Source of the DNA: Lepas anatifera | Lineage: Eukaryota; Arthropoda; Thecostraca; Lepadidae | DNA length: 64,000 nt | Assembly (NCBI GenBank): GCA_034440635.1 | Contig: JAOTON010000337.1 | Coordinates: 1,241,501-1,305,500 of the forward strand | Direction: 5' to 3' | In this document: piece by piece, positions 10,642-21,491 of the stretch | Position numbering within the stretch: position 1 is the first letter of the stretch | How the letters are laid out: the number at the start of each line of letters is the position of its first letter | Notes under the pieces: model-generated | Databases searched by the model: none | What the model was told of the DNA's origin: nothing | The model's input: only the letters and a program-made list of their open reading frames with translations | Position numbers and translations under genes: made by a program

Positions 10642-11286
10642 TTATTCTAGTGAAACATTCAAACTGCTCTCATTACTGTTATGGTCCGCTCTGTTGTACG
10701 AAGAACGCACCGTACACGATAATGCTCGGTTAATGAACATCGAGCCATAGCTCCACCTCTGGTCTAAAAAATGTGTATTATATACGTATGTTTTATTGTA
10801 TATTATATCAAAATATGTAAATCTCACCAATTTAGTTTTAGGATAATTCAGGAACCATAGGGTTATCGCAAACAGTTTTGGGGATATCCAGGAAAAACGA
10901 GGGATGCGCAGCATCCCCCTCCTCCCGACAGGAATAGGGTGAAACACCAAAATAAAAGTATATACCGTTGTTTTCCGGCAGCAGCGATGCATCCAGGAGT
11001 TTGTTAAGGGGGTGAAACCTCGGGGAGGCGGCCAATCTACCGTCTGGGGGGGATTGGCCCTTGGTATCATAAATGGCGCTTTTGAGGTATTCCAGGGCAA
11101 GTCGACCAAACTATGGGTTGAACTAACACTCTCATATCTCGCATATTCATAAAAATTGGGCATTGGGAATCTTAATGGTGCTGAAAACGACTGTGGAATT
11201 CTTAGCCCCGTGCAGGTAATGGTTAGGAGTTTAGCCTCGGGCAATCCAGCATCCGGTGATTGCATGGGACTTCTCGCTTGAGTCAT
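10642..11286 (-). CDS. Hypothetical 214-codon open frame, doubtful
   Basis: Apart from the minisatellite and the LINE, this is the longest open frame. It starts at an ATG (11286 on the minus strand) and encodes a proline- and serine-containing protein. I recognise no motif, signal peptide, membrane segment or repeat in it. The DNA beneath contains short mirrored phrases (GGGATGCGCAGCATCCCC near 10902) that look more like a worn repeat than an exon. It is probably a chance ORF or an unrecognised transposon remnant. Confidence 0.15.
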   Translation of the reverse strand: MTQARSPMQSPDAGLPEAKLLTITCTGLRIPQSFSAPLRFPMPNFYEYARYESVSSTHSLVDLPWNTSKAPFMIPRANPPQTVDWPPPRGFTPLTNSWMHRCCRKTTVYTFILVFHPIPVGRRGMLRIPRFSWISPKLFAITLWFLNYPKTKLVRFTYFDIIYNKTYVYNTHFLDQRWSYGSMFINRALSCTVRSSYNRADHNSNESSLNVSLE

Positions 11287-11348
11287 TTAGATTAGAGTTA
11301 ATCCTACAAAACTTGGCATGAAAATAATCACAAAAATTACAGTATTAA

Positions 11349-11946
11349 CCCTCGCCCCACCAGGGAGGTATCGGTGGCCCCCTTTTCCGTTTGACCTATC
11401 TGAGGTCATCACAGGTCCCCAGTGGCCAAAAACAGTATTTTGACTATAACTTGACCTAATCAAGTTAGAGCGCTGAAATGAGCCTCATCGTGTATGTCTC
11501 GTCACTCGCTTTTATTTTTTATACGATAAGGTTAATTTCTGATCGTCAATGACCTCAGATCATATTAGGTCATAAAGTGACCTCTGGAGGTCAAACCACT
11601 GGCGGTAGATTATTATGTTCTACATAGTGACAAAAGGTCCGGAATTTTACTATAAAATTTACTGTACCAGATTGCAATAGCTCTAACGGCATGAGAGCTA
11701 TGCCTTGTTTGCTTGAGCCTTGCATATTTTAGTAAAAATGGCCCATTGTGACCTAACTTGACCTCTGGAGGTCAAATCATTGACCTGAGCGCTTAAAAAT
11801 TTGAATTAATTTCTGATTGAACTTACACGAGGTTCTTAATGCACTTTGCAGATTTTCGCTAACCCCCATATTTTCGGAGTTAGAGGGAGGCTATCGATGC
11901 CTGCCGATGGGGCGAAGGTGGCGCTGGACCCCCGGTGGGGCGTGGA
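11349..11946 (+). mobile_element. piggyBac-like TTAA element, family D, copy 2 (internally deleted)
   Basis: The ends are CCCTCGCCCCACCAGGG and GGTGGGGCGTGGA between TTAA at 11345-11348 and 11947-11950. It is about 600 bp, against 1024 bp for the copy at 44600. It aligns with that copy at both ends, but the segment corresponding to roughly 44640-45065 is absent. TTAA targets and ends beginning CCC are piggyBac hallmarks. No transposase is encoded. Confidence 0.75.
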
Positions 11947-11950
11947 TTAA

Positions 11951-12515
11951 TAATCACAATAACAAAAAAGTCGAGGCCAATTAATATAATCTAGCCCACA
12001 CGTTCTTATTGTTCATATTTGTGTGATTGCTTTAAACCTCCTGTTCTTTTTGCACAATGCGAATGCGCCACCAAATATTCACCTCATTAATATAATTACC
12101 CCTAAGCTCGCTTATGTAAAAACTGTATAGCATGCCTTCACTTTATTTGGGTGTCTGACTTCCAAATATAAGACACTGACTCACTTTTCCAATGAATGCT
12201 TATGCTGACATCTGGGGAAGAGTTAGGAGCGTAGACCCTTAGTCCCCCATTGAGTTTGTATGTATTGTCGTGTATGTAATGTATGTATGTAATGTATAAT
12301 GTGTATGAAATGTCGTGTTCCTATGTGCTGAACCACTCAGGAATTTTTTCCTTCCCCCATCTGGGATCGAAAGGGGATTTGCAGGCAATAATAGATAGGG
12401 CGGTAATTGAGGTATCTCTCGGCAGTAAGTGTAAAACACGAGTTCTACGATCTGGATTGGCGCCTTTTGCTGCAGCAAACGCATATACCTAATATTGGAG
12501 TAGCTTTCACAGCCT
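11951..12515. other. Unassigned, with a short TGTA-rich tract
   Basis: AT-rich sequence without a recognised family. A degenerate ATGTATGTAATGTATA-type simple repeat lies at about 12255-12308. Confidence 0.4.
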
Positions 12516-12572
12516 TTAAAGGAAATGACCCCTTAATGAGATTTTAACTGATATATCAGTCCGGAGCATGGC
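12516..12572 (+). mobile_element. Fragment of family H left end
   Basis: TTAA at 12516-12519 is followed by AGGAAATG and then GATTTTAACTGA with AGTCCGG. These match the first 60 or so bases of the family H element at 15209 in the same order. The remainder of the element is missing. Confidence 0.45.
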
Positions 12573-12607
12573 ATACAGCACGTGGAGGATGTCGAATTCT
12601 CCGTGGT

Positions 12608-12756
12608 CAGTGGCAGATCCAGGATTCATGGGGTGGGGCTAGGGGCTCGAGTCTCCCCACCATTGCCTCGGCTGAGCCTCCGCCTATGTATTAAATATAA
12701 GCACTCAAACATTTCGGGGGGGCTTGAGCCCCTTAGCCCCCTTGTATCCGCCACTG
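12608..12756 (+). mobile_element. hAT-like MITE family A, copy 3
   Basis: The ends are CAGTGGCAGATCCAGG and TGTATCCGCCACTG. The flanking 8-mers TCCGTGGT and CCCCTGGT agree at 6 of 8 positions. The interior has GGGGCTCGAGTCTCCCC and CTTGAGCCCCTTAGCCCC as in the other copies. No ORF. Confidence 0.75.
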
Positions 12757-13212
12757 CCCCTGGTTTCATATATTGTCTGTCTCATCTCTCCAGACTCGCC
12801 CTTTCCGGAGAAATAGGTGTGTACCGGGAAGGTGTCACTCCGCGGGGATTCCCCACCGAGCAGCGTCACCAATGGCGTGATGACGACACCTCGTGGACCT
12901 GTTGCGTGCCCGGGCAGGATGGGACTCTTCGGTTCAGATTATGCGCTGGAAAACTAACGAAAATTAATGGTGTGTCGTGTCTCAGACGAGTATCATTGAA
13001 TTGGGTTTTTTGCGTGCTTGTCAAGACTGCTATCTAAACTAAAATTGCATCACAAAGGCGCCTCACTCTTTCTAAAGTCACGCTGTTTGTTGTGCTCCAA
13101 TTCAAAGTGGATGTATTGGGATGCTACTGGTTGGGTTTCAGTGTAACTTCTAATTCTCACTAGTGGTTTTTAAAATTTGCAGGTTCACTCCATTATGCAT
13201 GCGTGAGTAGGT
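12757..13212. other. Unassigned sequence
   Basis: No gene or repeat is recognised. A 151-codon open frame overlaps this stretch but begins inside the adjacent MITE, so it is not a gene. Confidence 0.35.
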
Positions 13213-13445
13213 ACCAGAGTTGTGTGTTTCAGAATTTTATTGAGTCGACTCAACTCAACTCATGTGCTGAGAGTGGTCAACTCAACTCAACTCATTGTCA
13301 TGAGTTCAGTGAGCCTTCTCAACTCCGACTCGAGGTTAAATCCTTCCGACTCAACTCTGACTCAACCCACGCCTCAACTCAACTCAAACTTCGACTTGGT
13401 TTCAAAATTTATACATAAATGATAAATAATATAAATAAATAATAA

Positions 13446-14858
13446 TTGTATTGTATTGTATTGTATTGTACAGCGTAGGTCCATCCACGATAGAAAACCG
13501 GGGTTAACGTGGCTATTCTTTGACCCGAGTCATTTGAAAGCAGAGAGTAAGGCAGGTAAAAACCATTAAACATTCGCACTCGCACCAGCATTCATAAAAC
13601 ATGACTAGTATAATATGACTAACAAGCCTAATAATGCCCAGCACGCATCAGGTGTTGCTTCACGGCAAGCTTAAAACGGGACACAGTCAGTTCAAGAAAC
13701 TCAGGCGGCAGAGCATTGTAGATGGTCACACCTCGGTACAAGAATCGACGCTTGCCAGCAGCTGTGCCACGGCCAGCCGGCAAACTCAGGAGTTCGTCCT
13801 GTCTGGTACTGTGGGAGCGGCCCGGGCGCTCGCGATTGCGGTAAACCTGACAGGACAACGACTCGGGAACACCACTGCAACGTACCCTATGAAATAGCAA
13901 TGCAGTCTGGTAGGTAAGCAAATCCGGTGTATCCAGCCAACCCAGTCGTCGCCGTTCTGCCGAAATGTGGTCAAATTTTCTTTTGTCAGAAATAACTCTT
14001 GCAGCAAAATTTGGAATTTTCTGTACAATGGCCAGATTTTTGTTAGATCCATTCCCATAAACTGTGAGACAGTATCTGACATGTGAAAATACTAGGGCCG
14101 AAACAAGGAAGGGTAGGATATTAGGCGGGAGGTAGTGCCGCAAATGGGACAAGCGGACGAGAATCCCGGTGCACTTGCGCGCCACTGCCTTGACGTGAGT
14201 ATCCCATGTCAGGTGGCGGTCAAAAGTTACACCGAGATTCCTAGCTTCAGTGCAAGGTGTGATAGTGGTTTGGCGGAACTTAACGGAAATTTTTGGAAGT
14301 CCGCGCAGATTTTGTTGATATCCAATGGCAAGAATTTCGAATTTTGACTTGTTGACTTTTAGACCGTTGAAGTGAAAATAAGCATCAAGCGAAGAAAGCG
14401 TGTTTTCGAGCTCCGACACCAGGTCCGAAAGAACTGATTTTTTGCCTGAAACTAGAACTTGGGTGTCGTCGGCGTATTGGACAATGAAAGAGCCGTTTCC
14501 GTACAGACCGAGATCGTTACAGAAGATGGTGTAGAGCAAGGGGCCTAAACTGCTGCCTTGGAAAATTCCTTGGTTGATTGGTCGCGCGGCCGAAATTCGT
14601 GAACTTGAATTTTGGCTCACTGCTGAGCTACTGGGAAGACGAACACTTTGGGTGTGACCGGACAGATAGTTTTGGAACCATTTGATATCAATGCCATGGA
14701 GCTGCAATTTTGTGAGCAATTTAGAATGATTGATGACGTCAAAACATTTACTGAGATCTATCAGACAAAGCAGTGAGATTTCAGATTGGTCCATGGCCGA
14801 GAGAATTTTGTCAGACGTAGTCAGCAGCGCCGTTTCGGTAGAGTGTTGAGGGCGAAAT
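13446..14858 (-). mobile_element. 5'-truncated LINE, CR1/L2-like (jockey superfamily)
   Basis: A retroposed LINE 3' part: a reverse-transcriptase ORF, a 3' UTR of about 160 bp, and a terminal tail of five TTGTA units on the plus strand (13446-13470), that is TACAA repeats on the element strand. AT-rich direct repeats flank it: AATGATAAATAA at 13418-13429 and AATGATAAATTA at 14859-14870, with further similarity beyond. This is the footprint of target-primed insertion. The 5' end stops just before the conserved FRPxHSTETALL segment, so the endonuclease domain and the front of the RT are missing. Confidence 0.85.
13628..14857 (-). pseudogene. LINE reverse transcriptase, C-terminal part (5' truncated)
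   Basis: An uninterrupted frame of about 410 codons. It reads FRPQHSTETALL from 14857, then continues from an internal Met at 14794 for 388 residues. Counting from that Met, RT motif A is LIDLSKCFD (residues 11-19, catalytic Asp13), motif B is QGIFQGSSLGP (75-85) and motif C is YADD (107-110). The C-terminal region has QKIPNFAARVI and a final NALPPEFLELTVSRFK segment, both typical of CR1/L2-like proteins. The catalytic residues are intact. With no endonuclease, ORF1 or 5' promoter it is a dead copy. The absence of stops suggests a fairly recent insertion. Confidence 0.9.
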
Positions 14859-14950
14859 AATGATAAATTAATAAATCAATAAACCAGGAAAGGCAAGCTG
14901 TATAGAAACTCATACAGGAAACTGAAGATTAATAGATGGAAAATTAATAA

Positions 14951-15160
14951 ATGGGGTGGCCTAGTGGCTTTGTTGCCAGTCTTCGGATCGGATAGCATGG
15001 ATTAACGTGGGTTCAATTCCCACGGCGGGCAACCGCCTTCCGTGCCCGATCTGACCCGGTGGAGAGGATCCTTAAACACCCACGTCAATAGTCCCTGTAA
15101 TTGGGCAAGTGTGCCTGTTCAGGGTGGTCCTAATAAAATAAAAAATAAAAACAAATTGGC
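14951..15160 (+). mobile_element. SINE family 2, copy a
   Basis: A tRNA-derived SINE with A box TGGCCTAGTGG (14957-14967) and B box GGTTCAATTCC (15010-15020). The spacing of about 43 bp and an extra arm resemble a class II tRNA such as Leu or Ser. The body includes CCTTAAACACCCACGTCAAT and ATTGGGCAAGTGTG, and it ends in an A-rich tail (TAATAAAATAAAAAATAAAA). A truncated copy lies at 4455. It lies just downstream of the LINE insertion. Confidence 0.75.
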
Positions 15161-15208
15161 ACTCAAACATTGGTATTATTATAGCCAGGAGACATAGATA
15201 TCTTTTAA

Positions 15209-15717
15209 AGGGAATGTGGCACCTTAATAACGTGATTTTAACTGAGATACCCAAGTTGTAAGCCAGTCGGAAAACCCGGTGCTCAATTGTATAACAGTGG
15301 TTGACATCTGCCTGCTGTGTTGGTTTAAGTGTTAATACCGGTGCTCAATATATCATTTGTCTTGGAACTCGAGATTTCCGCAAAAAAAGCTAAAACCTAC
15401 CTGCGATGTACCCCTCATGTACCCTTAGTAGCAGGCCACAGTTGTCATGCCTATTGATGTGACGAAATATGCTGACGTCACGATGAGCATCAGCCAATCG
15501 AAGCCCTTGAAGCGTTTCAAGTATGGTAGTGGTTGCCAGATCATGACACCATCCTTAGGCAGATATTTATTTATTTTCCTAGAGGAGCATTTTAAAAATA
15601 AAATTATTGAGCTTATTGTACATTTTTCGAGATATCATGAGTGGTTTCATTATTTTCGGCTAAAAGTACGCCTAGTTACACTAAATTCCAGGATTCGACC
15701 AGGGTGCCACATTCCCT
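15209..15717. mobile_element. TTAA-site element, family H (type copy)
   Basis: Perfect 15-bp terminal inverted repeats, AGGGAATGTGGCACC at 15209-15223 and its complement at 15703-15717, sit between TTAA at 15205-15208 and 15718-15721. The 509-bp body has no transposase. An open frame of 148 codons across the right half (15447-15893) crosses the element border and is not a gene. A TGACGTCA palindrome is present near 15474. Confidence 0.75.
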
Positions 15718-15721
15718 TTAA

Positions 15722-17029
15722 TTCTTCCATACCCTCACTGCCAGATGCTGCAATAATTTATAAAATGAACCTTGCATGTTTAACCAGGTACATACATGGA
15801 ATGGAAAGGAACTTCAAAGGGTTAAGGCTACAACAACATAAGCAAATAATTGCACGTCCATACTATCAGAAAAGGTCCAAACTCAAAACATGATTTAAAC
15901 TGTATTTCAGGGATAATGAAGGTATTGCTCTTCGTTTCTGTTAAAGAAGGATGCTAGATAATTTTGCTAAACGAAGCACTCCTATTTCATGGGCTTAACC
16001 AAGCTCTAAGCTATAATTACTAAAGTACCTAGTGGCAAATGCAAATTCTAAGAACGACAGCAAAACCAAGTAAATAATATACCATATAGGAAAACCTTGG
16101 AAATAGTATACCATATCAATATATGACAAAGGACAGTAGAAATGGAAATTTTAACAGCGTGTTGCATTTAATACCTTCATATGTTTTAACCCAATACAAT
16201 TTTCAGCTTGAAAACCTCAAATACAGCACGTACCTATCGTTCTTCAAAATGGGAGCACGTGTTCATAGAAAATTGCCAATTTAGGGCTTTCCAAATAAAA
16301 TACGGAGGAAGATCAGACAAAACCAGTAGCAAGAAATAATTCGCCTGATTCGCGCAACAATGGTATTTCAATATTTTTATCAAATCAGAGTTTAAGCTTT
16401 TTTATGCTGACTGTAACATCTGTTTCTAATAGGCAGAATTAAAGAAGCAGCAGCAGATGGCGCATTTAAGACAACATGACAATCGTCATATTTAGTTTAG
16501 AAATATTTAAATCAATTTACGAATTATCACGTGGTTTCTACAATGTTTTTCCCTGAGGCTACTTAAGCTTGAGCCTATACTTGGCTAAATTTGCTCTTCG
16601 AAGACAGCAATGGCGCACACTTACTTGTGCTTATTCTTTTAATTGGGTGGTGGCACGTTACAGTCTCTCTTCTAATCGTGAGTGGTGGTTGAAAAGTAGT
16701 AATACTAAACATTGATGATGAGGAGTTTTTGAGGTATCTGGAATGTATTTTGCAGTCCGTTCCACCTCTTAAAATGTTTAAAACGAGGCGAGAGGTAGGT
16801 GCCTGTTAAATTTTTCGAGTACATGTATTATTTGTGCCTAGGGATTTCTTCGAACCGGATGAGCCTTAAAAATAAGCATTGAACCGTAAGATTAAATCAA
16901 TATATTGAAATAAATTAAGATTTTGATTGAAACAATTGAAAAGCTTGAGGAAAAGGTATTCAAAGGAGGGTAAAGGATGTGTGCAAGAGGTAGGCGAATT
17001 CAAACACTTCACATCATGTTTACCTGTTG
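15722..17029. other. Unassigned AT-rich interior of the composite element
   Basis: AT-rich sequence with no ORF of note and no family recognised. By position it is probably the original interior of the ACTCAACTC-bounded element, between nested insertions and its right end. Confidence 0.35.
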
Positions 17030-17216
17030 AGCCAACTTTTTCGCCAACTCATTTGACTCACTGTCTTCACAACTCAACTCAACCCATGGATGTGGTGTGA
17101 GCCGACTCAACTCAACTCAACTGCATAATTTGTTTGACTCAACTCAACTCAGAGTCGAACGAGTCAGAATTTGAGTTGGACTCCGACTCCGACTCGCGAG
17201 TCGCACAATTCTGGTA

Positions 17217-17835
17217 GGTGCCCCCGAAAAAGTAATATTGGCCATCCCTCAAGGTAACTGGAAAGCAGAACTCATAACAGGTGCAACACTGATTATAATG
17301 GTGGGTGGTCGATAGCTAGTCAAGGCTGGAGATCTCTTCTCGACCCAGGAGGGGAGGGGGCTGGGTGGGTTAACGCTAGCACAGCAATGCAAGCCCTGTA
17401 AACCGCTCATGGGAGACCCATAATCCTGGTGGTCCTGATCCCCAATCCCCCGATATCCACCCATATCGATAGTACACCCAAACGTGTCTTGGGATGACAC
17501 GCAAAGGTGAAGACAGCGCCAGCTGTCACGCAGTGGCAGAAAACGTAACTAATGGTAGTGTGGAGGCGCCGGTGCATTGGGCGTCGCAGCACCAGTGGCG
17601 CCATCACACTGCGCGGGCAGACAGCAGCGCCCTCACACCCGTTACCGGGGTACAGTAGCGCCCTCATAGTCAGCGCTGCACATCGTGGCGCCCTCTCGCT
17701 TAGCCTGGCAGAAACGCTCTGTAAAGAGACTCAGCCACGGTGAAGGGGAAGGACGTGTCCCCCCAACTTTAGCGGACATTCCCCTCCCCCTCGAATTTCG
17801 TGGAATCCCCCGCAGAAAAGGGATGTAAAGGGTTA
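17217..17835. other. Unassigned, partly GC-rich
   Basis: Several CACxGxGGCGCC-like phrases (CAGTGGCGCCATCACA, CGTGGCGCCCTCTC) lie at about 17560-17700, giving weak local repetition. Overlapping open frames on both strands have no recognisable domain. Confidence 0.35.
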
Positions 17836-17990
17836 TACCAGGGCTATACAGCGTCGCCAACTCGTCCCCTGTTGCGAGGTATTTGTGGGACCAGATCAAC
17901 TTATTCAGAGGCTCTGCCGATACTTGAACCTGGAACCCGTGACTCAAAGTACAAGTACGCTATCCACTGAGGCGCGCATCGCCTGACAAT
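17836..17990 (-). mobile_element. SINE family 1, copy d
   Basis: Read on the minus strand, the A box GCCTCAGTGGATAGCG lies about 17960-17975 and the B box GGTTCAAGTATCGG about 17917-17930. The body CTGAATAAGTTGATCTGGTC and GAGTTGGCGACGCTGTATAG follow, nearly identical to copy b at 1871. Confidence 0.75.
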
Positions 17991-18179
17991 GGTGGGACAG
18001 GTGGCATGAGTCATGCACTAGAAGGCGGTCCAAACTGGATGAGAGCGATATACTTAGCAATGGGACGCTCTAATGCTGAAAATAGGCGGTTAATCATGAA
18101 ATAGGGGCACCCAACCACAGAGTAAAGGGCAGCCAGAAGAGAATGAGGGCGGTCCGCGTCAGAGTGGACAGTTATATTG

Positions 18180-18547
18180 TACATTATTGGGACCATGTCA
18201 TAGGTCATTGACCGTTAATGACCTTGACCTAAAATTTCAGAGGGCATTTTGTGGAACTTCCCTCTATGTCCTTTGCTTTTGGTGTATTCCCGTTATTTCC
18301 GCATAGTCACGGCATTTCCCAAAATACGTCACCAAAATGTCGCAGATTTGAAATTTATGACCTCGTCGAGCCTTGAAGATTTTGACTTAGGTCAATTGAA
18401 CTTGGCTGTCAATATAGATCACCATCTCCCCCACACCTCCTCAAACGGGTGTTTTTTCTAACCCTCTTGCTTTTGGGGATCTCAGGCGGGGCACTTTAGG
18501 ACCCCCTCCACTGCGCGTTGGCGCCAGACCCCTTTCCACTGCGCGTG
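18180..18547. mobile_element. Right part of a GGTCA-rich TTAA element
   Basis: Several TGACC/GGTCA motifs lead to an end reading CCACTGCGCGTG followed by TTAA at 18548-18551, similar to the CACGCGCA ends of families C and E. I could not find a matching left end, so this is a truncated copy with an approximate left limit. Confidence 0.45.
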
Positions 18548-18648
18548 TTAAAATGTAGTCAGATCTCAGAATGCAGGTTGAAGGTATTGTGCCGTGAATC
18601 TGTTAGTGTAAAATAAATGAGCACTGTCTCAAAGCTGTCTTAGCTTAA

Positions 18649-19710
18649 CACGCGCCCCGCTGGGGTCCCTTGCATGACACGCCCCGCTGGGGGTTTCCGC
18701 CCCCCTCCGTATCTCGTTCCCCACAAAAGCTAAATGAAAATAACGGACGGTGTTCGAAAGCTCTTGACAAGACGAAGAGATTTTATACGAATAATTTTTA
18801 TGTCATGTCAATATTGAGGTCAGCATAGGTCAAAGAAGGCTCCATAGGCTTACAACAGAGCAGTGTACGTTTCCCTCTCCAGATCTGCCCTCAGGGGAGC
18901 TAGAGCAAATCTTTGGATTCCTCATTGGATGCATCATTGGATTCCTCTCATCGTGGCAAATCGAATGATGTATAATATGACCTTGATAGGTCAAATAGTG
19001 AAAATTACCTGACCTCGAGCTAGGTCAGGGTCGCAGAGTGATCTGGTATGGTCATGCTGCATATCAATCGACTCCCCGTGACAATATAAGCACAACGCAA
19101 GTAAAATGGAAGCTTTATCTCAATATCTTAGTTCAGTGAGAAGATATTGGCAAAACAATCACTCTCTGCTCCCGTGACCGGATATGACTTTTGATTGGTC
19201 AGATGCTCAAAAACTCAACTTTATGGTCAATATCGTGGTAAGAATAGACAGTTTGAGGATTTTCAGCTTTATCTATACAGTATTTACTGAAAATGAGCCC
19301 ATTTTATTTTTCACCCTAGACTTATAATGGGGTGACCAAAAAATTGACCCCACCTTAGGTCAACAATATCAAAATTCTGAGATAGCAGATTTGTAGACCC
19401 TAATGACCTTACCATATTGTAGAAGTTTCAAACTGATCGGTTCGCTGATGTTTCTTGGGCGCCGCTTCAAACTCGTGATTTTAGGTTTTGAGGTCGGGTC
19501 ACTTCACCCTGAATAGCTCCTTTACCTGACATGACCTTAACTCAAAAATTTCTTTAGATGTGTAAAATTGATTAGGGATAAGGTACTGTAAATTTCGTTG
19601 TTCTGCGTCTCTTCGTTGTTGAGCTATCTGGGGAAAACCAGGAGGGGGAGCTATCTGGGGAAAACGAAATTAACATGAATGTTAATTTCGCCCCCCCAGC
19701 GGGGTGCATG
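18649..19710 (-). mobile_element. GGTCA-rich TTAA element, family E
   Basis: The ends are CACGCGCCCCGCTGGGG and CCCCAGCGGGGTGCATG between TTAA at 18645-18648 and 19711-19714; total 1062 bp. Read on the minus strand, the order of modules follows family C: GGTCA cluster, TGACCTAAGGT, then CAAGGTCATATTATACATC. An AACGAAGAGACGCAG phrase is shared with family D. Near the right end are a 27-bp tandem duplication (19622-19668) and a perfect 12-bp inverted repeat (19665-19676 with 19679-19690). No ORF. Confidence 0.7.
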
Positions 19711-19714
19711 TTAA

Positions 19715-20538
19715 CATTCATGTTTCAAATTCACAAGTCTTTGTGACTCTCACAAAATGGCTCCCAGACTCCAACTGGGGTCATGAACGTGCGTTTGAGA
19801 ACAGATAACTCAGGAAAATAACTACTTTTTTTACTGAAAATAAGCTGATCATTCTTAAGCTGAAATAATTGCTTTTCTTCTCCTTATTTGTTCCCTGAAA
19901 AATCTAACAGCTTGCTACTGGTTAAAGTCGTAAACAAATGCAGAAAACGAAGCTTGGTGGCTACCGCGTTTTGTGCCATCGTAACGGAATTATGCGTACT
20001 TCATCCCTCAGCCATTGCCGTACTAAGAGAGTAGGGGGGACGTGAGGATGCCTCCCTAAGTTGCTGACCCAGAATGATGCCCACCCAGAGCTTGGATTCC
20101 GCGATACACAATAGTGTTAAGAGTGTCTAGTTTTGATTTACGCGTAGCCTGAAAAGGTGAAGCTCCATTAAACACCAGCCAAGTTCTGATTCTTGATTAA
20201 AGTTTCGTACCTTTTCCCCGTTCAGTACGGAGCAATGCATCACGCGCTACATTTCGAATATTTTCCTTTAGCACTTCGGTCGTGCTTTCTTCAATTTTGA
20301 CTTAGTGTTTTGTCGAAAACGCCGTCCACCTGTTACCGTCAGACCATGGTGTTGTTTTGCGCTACTCAGCAGAAAATTGCTTCTCCACTTCTGACTGCAT
20401 CGAACTTGACATGTTTTGATAAGTAAAGCAGATAATCAAGCTGATAAGGAAAAATCGTGCCCCAGTGCTTATGAGAATGCCCTGTGAATTTAATTTCCAG
20501 GTCGATGGCGTACGAAAATACGGTGTTCATAGAAAAAT
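19715..20538. other. Unassigned sequence
   Basis: Mixed-composition sequence without a recognised gene or repeat family. Confidence 0.35.
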
Positions 20539-20643
20539 ATTCGCTGATTTCATGCAAGATGTGTGAAAGCGCATTAGTCAATCAGCGGCCGCCTTCTGCC
20601 AGCTGTGCATACCCCCGAGGCACAGAGGTGAGAGAGGTCACGG
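20539..20643 (+). promoter_or_regulatory. CCAAT-type conserved block, copy 1
   Basis: It shares two exact blocks with 28925-29036: CAATCAGCGGCCGC (20579-20592) and GGCACAGAGGTGAGAG (20619-20634), 40 bp apart. A weaker alignment extends upstream (ATTC.GCT, TGCAA, GTGAA.GCG). The first block contains an NF-Y-like CAAT motif joined to a NotI-type GCGGCCGC. It could be a duplicated cis-regulatory element or two members of a low-copy repeat. Confidence 0.5.
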
Positions 20644-20645
20644 TA

Positions 20646-21487
20646 ACCGAGCAGCGGTCTCCGCGCTAATGCGGAGTTAAAGCGTTGTTTGGGCGGGGTA
20701 TTATACCGGCTTGAAGTATGTGAGTACATACGTGTGTAGTTGTAATGATGTTGGTGGAAATTATGCTTCCCGAAATTATGATTCCCTTTGAGCAGCGTGA
20801 GGGCTTCATTAAGTCGTCCCTAAAAAGAAATTATGATTTATGAAAAAGCGATACTAATTGATTCGCCATGTGTTGGCTGTGCCTATTAACTAGTTGTCTT
20901 TGTAGTGTGCAATAAAGACAACCACTGAGTGTGCGCACCTGTTTATACCCTTGTCTTTAATTTTTTAATTTTTTGCCGACAAGCCGTAGCAAAAACCGTT
21001 TTTACGTTCAGGCAATTTCCCAAACTCGTTTTGATGCCATTCACAATCGAAAACCGGCTTCACATAGTTACGTAGTCGGGAACGGGCCTCAGCTTCTCTG
21101 GAGCGCAGCTCGGAAAATTACAAATCTCTCGATTTGCTACGATACGTCTATTGGCACACAATACACACATTATCAGACGGACAGACGACCTGCTTATTCC
21201 GTGCTTAAAATATTGGCGTGCTTAGTCTTCATGAACTGCCTGTGCCGGGGACAGCATTCTCACAAGCGAATTAGTCTCACCTACGCAGCAACGTTTTCAT
21301 TACACAAAATGCTGCAGTTCTCCAAAGGTTCTCCAACTGAGTGTCACGAGTCAGTCGGTCCTATAGCAACGTGAGTCTGATCATGATTTCAGCGCCGGGG
21401 TCATGGTTCAACAGGTCTTCGTAGCCCCCGTAGAATGGCCTCGCGACCCCAAATGGGGTAATGATCCACCCTTAAGGAACCAATGCT
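20646..21487. other. Unassigned sequence
   Basis: No repeat family or coding signature is visible. An open frame of 133 codons at 20973-21374 (plus) has no recognised domain. Confidence 0.35.
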
Positions 21488-21491
21488 TTAA

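Larger units (their letters stand above)
13213..17215. mobile_element. Composite element bounded by ACTCAACTC-rich ends
   Basis: The left end ACCAGAGTTGTGTG (13213-13226) and right end CGCACAATTCTGGT (17202-17215) are inverted copies matching at 12 of 14 positions. Each is followed inwards by about 170 bp of GACTC/ACTCAACTC repeats (13245-13400 and 17030-17195). Nested within are a LINE fragment, a SINE and a family H element. Removing these leaves an original of roughly 2 kb. No transposase is visible and the target duplication is unclear, so the class is unknown. Confidence 0.5.

Noticed and set aside
12582..13037. 151-codon plus-strand protein
   Set aside because: It starts before and reads through the family A MITE at 12608-12756.
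15447..15893. 148-codon plus-strand protein
   Set aside because: It begins inside a family H element and runs across its terminal repeat into flanking DNA.
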